Source of the DNA: Desulfobacteraceae bacterium
GTDB lineage: Bacteria; Desulfobacterota; Desulfobacteria; Desulfobacterales; Desulfobacteraceae
NCBI GenBank assembly: GCA_015486915.1
Contig: WFQS01000130.1
Coordinates: 1-5,553 of the forward strand
Length of the DNA: 5,553 nt
Reading direction: 5' to 3'
Part shown: positions 1 through 5,355 of the stretch, in pieces
How positions within the stretch are numbered: position 1 is the first letter of the stretch
Layout: each line of letters starts with the position of its first letter
Notes under the pieces: generated by a model
The model's database searches: none
Told to the model about the DNA's origin: nothing
The model's input: the letters and a program-made list of their open reading frames with translations, nothing else
Program-made: the position numbers and the translations under genes

Positions 1-2
1 AC

Positions 3-170
3 CTGGGATTGAAACACAGGGAATATTTCCGATCTAAAATTCTGCAACCATTACTGTCTGAAGGCATATTGGCTCAGACGATGCCGGAAACTCCAAGAAA
101 CCCGAATCAGAGATACTATTCCACGGGCTCAAGTGAATCAGGTGAATCAGATAAAAATGAAAACAAGTAA
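3..170 (+). CDS. 3' end of a Fic/AlbA_2-type protein with C-terminal winged helix (partial)
   Basis: This frame is open from the left edge to a TAA at 168-170, giving the last 55 residues of a protein that starts outside the window. It begins LGLKHREYFRSKILQPLL and continues to a PETPRNPNQRYY segment, before a Ser/Glu/Asn-rich hydrophilic tail. From memory of the families, the pattern 'LGLxxRxxFRxxxLxPxLxxGxLxxTxPxxPxxxxQxY' is the terminal winged-helix signature of Fic proteins and of AlbA_2 (Schlafen-like) ATP-binding, RecG-like regulators. The fragment cannot tell these apart. It probably binds DNA or mediates protein contacts. The gene overlaps the downstream primase-helicase by 14 bp (38 bp if that gene starts at the earlier GTG), so the two are probably co-transcribed and translationally coupled. 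The tail past residue 42 is partly encoded by a tandem duplication (133-150). Confidence 0.6.
   Translation: MGLKHREYFRSKILQPLLSEGILAQTMPETPRNPNQRYYSTGSSESGESDKNENK
133..150. repeat. Perfect tandem 9-bp duplication (GTGAATCAG x2)
   Basis: GTGAATCAG occurs at 133-141 and again immediately at 142-150. It sits in the zone where the upstream gene's tail and the downstream gene's start overlap. Read in the upstream frame it gives a repeated (S/G)-E-S unit; in the downstream frame it gives N-Q-V-N-Q-I. The second copy helps form the AGGTGA Shine-Dalgarno-like sequence used for the ATG at 157, and the first copy supplies a spurious GTG start at 133. Confidence 0.8.
140..145 (+). promoter_or_regulatory. 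Ribosome binding site AGGTGA for the primase-helicase
   Basis: AGGTGA lies 11 nt before the ATG at 157 and is a good match to the anti-Shine-Dalgarno consensus. The alternative GTG start at 133 has no purine-rich motif in front of it (the preceding bases are CCACGGGCTCAA). This decides the start in favour of 157. The site lies inside the coding region of the preceding gene, so ribosomes finishing that gene would pass over it. Confidence 0.55.
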
Positions 171-3114
171 ATATGATGAGCTAAGAATTAAATATGAAGC
201 ACTGCTTAAAGAGAACAAATGCCTGAAAGCAAAAATACGGGAATTTGAATCCAATTCTGAAGTTGTTATTCCATATCATGAACCTGTCCAATCCAGGGAA
301 ACATTGTTTCAAAACCCTAAAGAACCTGTTTCAAAACAGCAATGTGATGCAACAGCTTTAAACGACAATTTCCCAAATGATAAACCGGTCACCCGGCAGA
401 TCTCACGGTGTTCTCAAAACCATGAAAAAATTGCTCTTTTTATGTCCTTGTTCAAAGGCAGGACCGATGTGTATGCAAAAAAATGGAAAAATAAAAAAGG
501 ATTTTCAGGATACAGCCCGGTCTGCTTGAATGAATGGGCACCCGGTATTTGCAACAAGCCCAAAATAAAATGCTCCAGATGTGGGAAACAATCGTATGAA
601 CCTTTAAATGAATTCGTAATTGAAAAGCACCTCAGAGGAGGGGCTGTTATTGGGGTTTATCCGATGACTCTTGATGAAACCTGCCATTTTTTAGCCATTG
701 ATTTTGACAAAGAAGGATGGAAAAAAGATATTTCAGTTTTACGAAACACTTGCTCACAGTTTGGAATCCCCATTGCCATAGAGCGGTCACAATCAGGCAA
801 TGGCTGCCATGCCTGGTTTTTCTTTGACCAAAGTATTTCAGCTGTTTCGGCGCGAAAATTTGGAACATCATTACTGACCCATTCAATGGGAAAGCGGCAT
901 GAAATCTCATTTAAGTCCTACGACAGGTTGTTCCCCAATCAGGACACCATGCCAAAAGGCGGCTTTGGTAATCTGATTGCCCTGCCGCTCCAGAAAATTG
1001 CACGAAACAACAAAAATTCTGTCTTTATAGATGAAAACTTTGAGCCATATCCGGATCAATGGCAATTCTTATCCGGTATTCCAAAGCTTAACGAAAAAAA
1101 TATGATGTTTTTCATAGGTAAACTGACCCGGGGAAATGACCTTGGAATGCTTAAAAATGAAGCATCCGAATCAAAGCCGTGGGTAAAACAATCCATTGGC
1201 TTAAGAAAACATGATTTCCCCAAAACGGTTAAAATTGTTACATCCGGTATGCTGTATGTTGAGAAAAAAGGATTGAGTCAAAAAGCACTAAATACCCTTA
1301 AAAGATATGCGGCTTTTAAAAACCCGGAATTTTATAAAGCCCAAGCCATGAGACTGTCCACCTATGGCAAACCCAGGGTCATCTCCTGCTCGGATGATCA
1401 TGAAAATTATCTGGCACTGCCCCGGGGATGTGAAGATGATATCAGCTCTTTATTAAAAGAGAAAAATGTTACTTTAATACATGAGGATGAATCAAATCCG
1501 GGAAAAACGATCAACATTGAATTCAGAGGGGTTTTGCGGGATGAACAACAGAGTGCTCTTGATGCTTTATCGGCACATGAGAATGGTGTCTTATCCGCTG
1601 CAACAGCATTTGGGAAAACTGTCATTGGCGCAAAACTGATCAGTATAAAAAAAGTGAATACGCTGGTATTGGTTCATCGGCAGCAGTTGCTTTCTCAGTG
1701 GAGGGAAAGATTAGAACAATTTCTCATCATCAATGAACCCCTTCCAAAGCGCCCACAAAAAAAAGGCCGAAAAAGGGAGCAAAATTTAATCGGTCACATG
1801 GCTGCCGGTAAAGACCGGCTAAGCTCAATCGTTGATGTGGCTATCATGCAATCAATGAATGTTGAGGGGATTGTCAAAAAAGCCGTTAAAAATTATGGAA
1901 TGATTATTATAGATGAATGCCACCATGTCCCGGCTGTCACTTTTGAACAAATATTAAAAAATACTCCGGCAAAATACATTTATGGCTTGACCGCAACACC
2001 TGCCAGACCCGACGGGCACCATCCGATTATCTTCTTTTATTGCGGCCCGGTACGATTTTCAGTGGATCCAAAAGAACAGGCTGAAAAAAGACCGTTTGAT
2101 CACTACCTGGTCCCAAGATTCACATCCTTTAAAACATTACCTGGTGAGGATGAGAGGGAATTGTCCCTTCAGGAAATCAAAACCAATCTGATATCAGATG
2201 AAATAAGAAATCAGTTAATCATAGATGATGCCTTGGACTGCTACAAAAAGGGGCGAAAAACTCTTATATTAACCGGCCGAGTTGCCCATGTGGAAGAATT
2301 GGGGGAAAAGCTTAAAAACAAGATACCCAATGTTATTTGCCTCACAGGCGGCATGGGCGTTAAAAAGACAGCCCAGGTAATGGAAAAGATTCACAGCATT
2401 GCAGATACTGAATCGTTTGTGCTGATTGCCACTGGCAGTTATATTGGTGAAGGATTTGATGAACCCCGGCTTGACACATTATTTTTAGCTATGCCGATTG
2501 CCTGGAAAGGTACGTTGCATCAATACGCCGGAAGGCTGCATCGGCTATATGAAAATAAGAAGGATGTACAGATATACGATTATGTCGATCTTCATGTAAA
2601 AATGCTTGAAAAAATGTACGGTAAACGGCTGAAAGGATATGCTTCAATCGGTTATAAAGCAAAAGCAACAACATTTCCTGATGCACCGACTAATATTATT
2701 TTCACTAAAGACAGCTTTTTTCCTGTTTACATACAAGACATTACCGTTGCATCAAAACATCTGTTGATTGTTAGTCCGTTTGTCACCAAAAAACGAATAC
2801 TCCAAATGATGGAGCATTTTAGTGAAGTTCTTAAAAAGCAGATGAAAATAACAATCATAACCAGGCCTGCCGATGAATTCAAAAAAGACAGAAGAACCGC
2901 ATTGGAAAATCTTTTTTCAATGATTGAGAAAGCTGGTGTCAGTCTGACCTTCAAACCCAATATCCACCAAAAATTTGCAATTATTGATAAAAAAATCACA
3001 TGGTACGGCAGTATCAATCTTTTAAGTTTCGGATACTCTGAAGAAAGCATCATGCGTCTTGAAAGCAGCAGTATAGCACATGAACTAATCCAGAGTATTG
3101 AAATAGAAGAATAA
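157..3114 (+). CDS. TOTE conflict system primase-helicase-nuclease (AEP + SF2 helicase + PLD)
   Basis: An intact 985-residue multidomain enzyme (numbering from ATG 157). Residues 1-35 are charged and heptad-like (YDELRIKYEALLKENKCLKA), probably a short coiled coil. Residues about 90-285 form the AEP-TOTE primase palm domain: a Cys cluster (C123, C132, C139, C142) that could bind zinc, the catalytic AIDFD motif with D182 and D184, the SGNGCH motif with H218, and a conserved FGNLIALPLQ strand. Residues about 455-810 are an SF2 helicase: Walker A ATAFGKT (K487), DECH (D586-H589), LTATP (611-615), and motif VI HQYAGRLHR (788-796). The C-terminus (about 850-985) is a PLD-type phosphodiesterase fold with one HxK(x4)D(x6)GSxN motif (H937, K939, D944, N954); single-HKD enzymes normally dimerise to form the active site. 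All catalytic residues are present, so the protein should be active. The TOTE family is proposed from comparative genomics to act in conflict with invading elements; that function is inferred here. A basic linker (about 530-550, RPQKKGRKR) may contact nucleic acid. The start at 157 is preferred to GTG 133 because of the RBS. Confidence 0.88.
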   Translation: MKTSKYDELRIKYEALLKENKCLKAKIREFESNSEVVIPYHEPVQSRETLFQNPKEPVSKQQCDATALNDNFPNDKPVTRQISRCSQNHEKIALFMSLFKGRTDVYAKKWKNKKGFSGYSPVCLNEWAPGICNKPKIKCSRCGKQSYEPLNEFVIEKHLRGGAVIGVYPMTLDETCHFLAIDFDKEGWKKDISVLRNTCSQFGIPIAIERSQSGNGCHAWFFFDQSISAVSARKFGTSLLTHSMGKRHEISFKSYDRLFPNQDTMPKGGFGNLIALPLQKIARNNKNSVFIDENFEPYPDQWQFLSGIPKLNEKNMMFFIGKLTRGNDLGMLKNEASESKPWVKQSIGLRKHDFPKTVKIVTSGMLYVEKKGLSQKALNTLKRYAAFKNPEFYKAQAMRLSTYGKPRVISCSDDHENYLALPRGCEDDISSLLKEKNVTLIHEDESNPGKTINIEFRGVLRDEQQSALDALSAHENGVLSAATAFGKTVIGAKLISIKKVNTLVLVHRQQLLSQWRERLEQFLIINEPLPKRPQKKGRKREQNLIGHMAAGKDRLSSIVDVAIMQSMNVEGIVKKAVKNYGMIIIDECHHVPAVTFEQILKNTPAKYIYGLTATPARPDGHHPIIFFYCGPVRFSVDPKEQAEKRPFDHYLVPRFTSFKTLPGEDERELSLQEIKTNLISDEIRNQLIIDDALDCYKKGRKTLILTGRVAHVEELGEKLKNKIPNVICLTGGMGVKKTAQVMEKIHSIADTESFVLIATGSYIGEGFDEPRLDTLFLAMPIAWKGTLHQYAGRLHRLYENKKDVQIYDYVDLHVKMLEKMYGKRLKGYASIGYKAKATTFPDAPTNIIFTKDSFFPVYIQDITVASKHLLIVSPFVTKKRILQMMEHFSEVLKKQMKITIITRPADEFKKDRRTALENLFSMIEKAGVSLTFKPNIHQKFAIIDKKITWYGSINLLSFGYSEESIMRLESSSIAHELIQSIEIEE

Positions 3115-3131
3115 ATACTGCGGTACAATGA

Positions 3132-3384
3132 ATGAATACCCGTGAATTGAAAAAGCACCTTGCGGAACTGACAGAAAAAGAACTGATTAATGAGATATCG
3201 ATGGAAAATTCTACAACAGCATGGAATCCATGTTTGAAAGCACATTAAAATGCATCCAAAAATAAAATCTTGGAAAAGCTTTAAAGCACGGTGCAGAAAG
3301 ATTGTTGATGATACAGATGGTATCGGGTGGAGATTTCATAATCAGCTTGGTTATTTATATGATTTTTATTTTCCGCATTCATAA
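3132..3384 (+). pseudogene. Decayed DUF6155-like gene remnant
   Basis: Three short reading-frame pieces in the same order and strand together resemble one small protein. Piece 1 (3132 ATG onward) reads MNTRELKKHLAELTEKELIN, typical of DUF6155 N-termini, and drifts into a stop at 3246-3248. Piece 2, in another frame (3194-3265), reads DGKFYNSMESMFESTLKCIQ and then stops. Piece 3, in the third frame (3250-3384), contains SFKARCRKIVDDTDGIGW followed by FHNQLGYLYDFYF and resembles the family's C-terminus. Family members are, as I recall, about 170-190 residues; here only about 80 codons remain, so a large internal deletion plus at least two frame changes have occurred. No Shine-Dalgarno sequence precedes the ATG. 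The family assignment is from memory of sequence patterns; the frame breaks are seen directly. It lies 17 bp after the primase-helicase stop and probably has no function. Confidence 0.6.
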
Positions 3385-3398
3385 CTATTAAAAACCTT

Positions 3399-3534
3399 AT
3401 CTAACAACGAAAATGCTGACGGATAAACCGCAGATTTTCATGTTAACAGGACGGCAAGAGCGGGGATGGACAATCGCCTGATAATATGTTACCTCTGTAA
3501 TTTTTGCAGCGTGGCCGTTCAACATGCGTTAAAA
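3399..3534. repeat. attC-like imperfect palindrome (candidate integron recombination site)
   Basis: The gene-free stretch 3385-3669 contains a nested inverted repeat. At the left, ATCTAAC (3399-3405) fits the attC R'' consensus RYYYAAC. At the right, GCGTTAAAA (3526-3534) contains a GTTA core, but its last base departs from GTTRRRY. Inside, ATGCTGACGG (3413-3422) pairs with CCGTTCAACAT (3515-3525) with one mismatch and one unpaired base, like the extrahelical bases of attC sites. Further in, TAACA (3444-3448) pairs with TGTTA (3487-3491), and CAGG (3447-3450) can alternatively pair with CCTG (3477-3480). The 136-bp length is in the range of long attC sites such as the Vibrio VCRs. It follows the stop of the DUF6155-like remnant by 14 bp, where an attC would sit. 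Against it: the left spacer between R'' and L'' is longer than usual and no integrase is in the window. Confidence 0.35.
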
Positions 3535-3654
3535 AAGCAAATGAAAAAAAAGGCGAACATTATTGTAGAATTTTCGATTCACTAAAACCCAATGAAGCTG
3601 TTTTGAAAAGCCTTGATCCAAAGGCTGGTGAAGGCCGGGGTGTGGAAGGAAACA

Positions 3655-3660
3655 TAGAGG
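3655..3660 (+). promoter_or_regulatory. Ribosome binding site TAGAGG for the broken TPR-type gene
   Basis: TAGAGG lies 9 nt before the ATG at 3670, separated from it by an A-rich spacer. This supports 3670 as the original start of the gene and shows that its translation signal is still intact although the coding sequence is broken. Confidence 0.5.
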
Positions 3661-3669
3661 ATAAAAAAA

Positions 3670-4772
3670 ATGGAGACTCTGGATAAAATAATCGCACAGA
3701 TCACCAAAAATATGAACAGTGATGATGATATTTTTAAGGCTTTCTGTCAGGTCTTGGACGATAATGTCTCTTTTCCGGCAGACGGCTTTGTGATTGGTGT
3801 GCCGGTTTCAGTAGCCAAAATTGATTATAATGGAAATGTCAGGCGCGGTCTGACGGCGGATTGCCGCCGTGAAGATGGTTCACTTTACACTATTATGTTA
3901 ACCGAGGTTGTACTGCCAAAGACCCTGGCAGGAATTGAGTATGTTGCCGCCTGCCGGAAAACGGCAGGATCATTACACTGCGGGCTAGCGGTCTGTGGGA
4001 TGTCGTGCCTGGAGAAATCGTGACTGTACAACCAAAGAAACAGTGGAAATACGGCGGTCACCCCTATCTTTCCGGAGAGATTCAAACGACTCGGCTTGAT
4101 GCCAAAAGCCTTGAACTTGTGCCCCTCGGCCTTTCAGATATAGGGATATGGGACCCGATGGAACATTTTTGGAATGAAATAGACGAGCCTGCCAAAGAAT
4201 GGGAAAAATCGATTATTGACCGTGGGGCCTGCCCTATGTTCGAAATGGAACAGGTCATCCCCGGTGAAAATGAAACAGATCTTTTTGATGACCCCATTTT
4301 AAAGGCAGTTGAGTTGAAAGAATCAGGCCACAGAGAAGATGCAAGAGCGTCATTGATGGAATTATGCCAGGCTGATTTGCGTTGTCTTGATGCGCATGCT
4401 CACCTGGGTGGGCTTGTTTTTGATAACAGACCGGCCCAGGCCATCCGCCACTATGAGACCGGTTTGCGGATTGGTGAACTGTCACTGGATGATCGATTCT
4501 CCGGTGTGATACCATGGAGCAGTATGGGTAACCGTCCTTTTTTGCGCTGCATGCATGGTTATGGTTTTTGCCTGTGGCGTTTGAATCGTTTTAAAGAAGC
4601 TGAACTTATTTTTAAACGAATGCTCCGGCTGAATCCTGTGGACAATCAAGGGGTCAGATTTCTCATTGATAAGGTGAATACCGGAACTAAGGATCGAAAA
4701 TTTTATAAGTTGAACGAAATTGCTTGTCTTCCGGCCCATCTACTTCGTTGCATCAAAGGCCGGATACGTTGA
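3670..4772 (+). pseudogene. TPR-type 'cytoplasmic protein' gene, broken by internal deletion and frameshift
   Basis: Two adjacent reading frames together match one protein family. The first (3670 to 3960, nominal stop at 4023) encodes METLDKIIAQITKNM, then FPADGFVIGVPVSVAKIDYN, a RRGLTADCRREDGS segment, and ends its family-like part at YVAACRK (residue 97). The second, open from 3939, resumes with GRIITLRASGLWDVVPGEI, then QPKKQWKYGGHPYLSGEI and a helical C-terminal half with TPR-like repeats (DAHAHLGGLVFDNRPAQAIR; RCMHGYGFCLWRLNRFKEAE). As I recall the family, a middle section of about 60 residues separates the two parts, and it is missing here. The frames differ, so no full product can form. 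If translated, the second piece could start at GTG 4005 and give 255 residues. The family's function is unknown; it is predicted to be soluble and cytoplasmic. The last 28 residues or so (from about 4686) lie in a palindromic element and do not look like the family's C-terminus. Confidence 0.65.
3950..3968. repeat. Perfect 7-bp hairpin at the deletion junction
   Basis: CCTGCCG (3950-3956) and CGGCAGG (3962-3968) are perfect inverted repeats with a 5-nt loop GAAAA. The family-like part of the first reading frame stops at K97 (codon ends at 3960) and the family-like part of the second resumes at about 3963, so the hairpin lies exactly on the frame break. Confidence 0.75.
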
Positions 4773-4855
4773 GTATGCAACCTTTAATGCGCCTTGTACA
4801 TGGGCCGGAATTCTGCGCTATTTCTGTTCAACTTATTTCATCTCCGATCCTAATT
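4686..4855. repeat. Long imperfect inverted repeat (about 170 bp), MITE-like or attC-like
   Basis: Read from outside in, 4686-4715 pairs with 4826-4855 at 23 of 30 positions without gaps, including the perfect blocks GGATCG/CGATCC (4691-4696/4845-4850) and ATAAGTTGAAC/GTTCAACTTAT (4705-4715/4826-4836). After one unpaired T (4825), GAAAT pairs with ATTTC (4716-4720/4820-4824). A second perfect 11-bp block, TTCCGGCCCAT/ATGGGCCGGAA, lies at 4729-4739/4800-4810, then TAC/GTA, and an inner GTTGCAT/ATGCAAC (4747-4753/4775-4781). The element overlaps the 3' end of the broken TPR-type gene, supplying its last codons and its stop, and fills most of the spacer before the next gene. No T-run follows, so it is not a standard terminator. 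No clear target-site duplication or transposase was found. Confidence 0.7.
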
Positions 4856-4896
4856 GGAATGATTTGAGGACAGATAAAACAAATCGATAACGTTTA

Positions 4897-4902
4897 AGAG
4901 GA
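4897..4902 (+). promoter_or_regulatory. Ribosome binding site AGAGGA for the small fusion protein
   Basis: AGAGGA (within AAGAGGA) lies 9 nt before ATG 4912. It selects this ATG over the in-frame TTG at 4903, which begins just one base after the motif and so has no usable spacing. Confidence 0.7.
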
Positions 4903-4911
4903 TTGCAAAAA

Positions 4912-5355
4912 ATGGCCTTTTGGAATTACAGAGTGATTCAAAAGAATCACAAAGAAACGGATTCCTATTCTTATCATATCCACGAAGTATATTATGACGA
5001 TGAGAATAATATTGAAAGCTGGACTCAATCTCCGGTTGAACCGATGGGAGAAACACTTGCTGAACTGCGCGGTGATATACATTTCTTTTTAAAAGCCTTT
5101 CAACTGCCAGTCTTAATCGAAACAAATCGAGATGGAAAGGACATCTTGATAGAAGATGAAGAGAGTATAGAAATAAACGAGGGCCATTACCATGAAATAT
5201 TGGACAGGTCTTGGGTTGCGACTGAATACCTCAATCAGTTTGTCGGTAACCACCCAATTATAAAAAGAAACAAAGATCTCTTTGAAATATATATGAAGGC
5301 TGAATCAGCCTTTTTGGAATTATATCAACAAATCGGCAGATTGATGGATGATTGA
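4912..5355 (+). CDS. Uncharacterised acidic protein, apparent fusion of two small domains
   Basis: 147 residues, cytoplasmic in character: no signal peptide or membrane segment. Residues 1-70 (MAFWNYRVIQK, then HIHEVYYDDENNIESWTQSP, GETLAELRGDIHFFLKAF) match, from memory, a small conserved uncharacterised protein type beginning M-x-[FY]-W-N-Y-R-V, often only about 70-80 residues long. An acidic linker follows (about 75-90, EDEESIEINE). Residues 92-143 (HYHEILDRSWVATEYLNQF, HPIIKRN, LELYQQIGRL) resemble another small all-helical family with an H-E-x-L-D-R start, a central HP-x-[IV] and an LYQ-x-[IT]-G end, normally found as a stand-alone protein. Neither family has a function I can name. The gene has a strong RBS, follows the palindrome by 56 bp, and its TGA overlaps the start of the downstream regulator by 8 bp, suggesting a two-gene unit. 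It could be the non-antitoxin member of a toxin-antitoxin-like pair, but it shows no RelE/HigB or other known toxin motif. Confidence 0.72.
   Translation: MAFWNYRVIQKNHKETDSYSYHIHEVYYDDENNIESWTQSPVEPMGETLAELRGDIHFFLKAFQLPVLIETNRDGKDILIEDEESIEINEGHYHEILDRSWVATEYLNQFVGNHPIIKRNKDLFEIYMKAESAFLELYQQIGRLMDD

Noticed and set aside
133..156. GTG at 133 as the start of the primase-helicase
   Set aside because: No Shine-Dalgarno motif precedes it, the extra residues come from a tandem repeat, and ATG 157 has AGGTGA 11 nt upstream and begins a typical coiled-coil N-terminus.
1407..1625. Small - strand open frames within the primase-helicase (also at 647-910 and 2489-2686)
   Set aside because: They are antisense shadows of conserved coding sequence, without ribosome sites or family resemblance.
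2727..3245. A 172-codon open frame on the - strand, with many Ile/Leu/Phe codons
   Set aside because: It lies almost wholly antisense to the conserved PLD domain of the primase-helicase, and its hydrophobic composition follows from the complement of Lys/Glu/Asn-rich codons. It has no recognisable family.
3385..3669. A tRNA or other known structural RNA in the gene-free stretch
   Set aside because: No cloverleaf, TPsiC-like box or other known RNA signature was found; only the attC-like palindrome is present.
3504..3686. A 60-codon + strand frame between the DUF6155-like remnant and the TPR-type gene
   Set aside because: It starts inside the attC-like palindrome without a ribosome site, overlaps the well-supported start at 3670, has low-complexity charged composition and resembles no family I know.
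3950..3968. Programmed ribosomal frameshifting joining the two halves of the TPR-type gene
   Set aside because: The A-run GAAAA is the loop of the hairpin rather than a slippery heptamer placed before a stem, and the expected family middle section is absent, so deletion explains the break better.
4747..4781. GTTGCAT/ATGCAAC stem as a rho-independent terminator
   Set aside because: The loop is 21 nt and no T-run follows; it is better seen as the inner part of the long palindrome.
4864..4891. Possible sigma-70 promoter: TTGAGG, 16-bp spacer, GATAAC, before the gene at 4912
   Set aside because: Each hexamer matches only 4 of 6, and transcription would begin at or inside the ribosome binding site at 4897-4902, leaving an unworkable leader.
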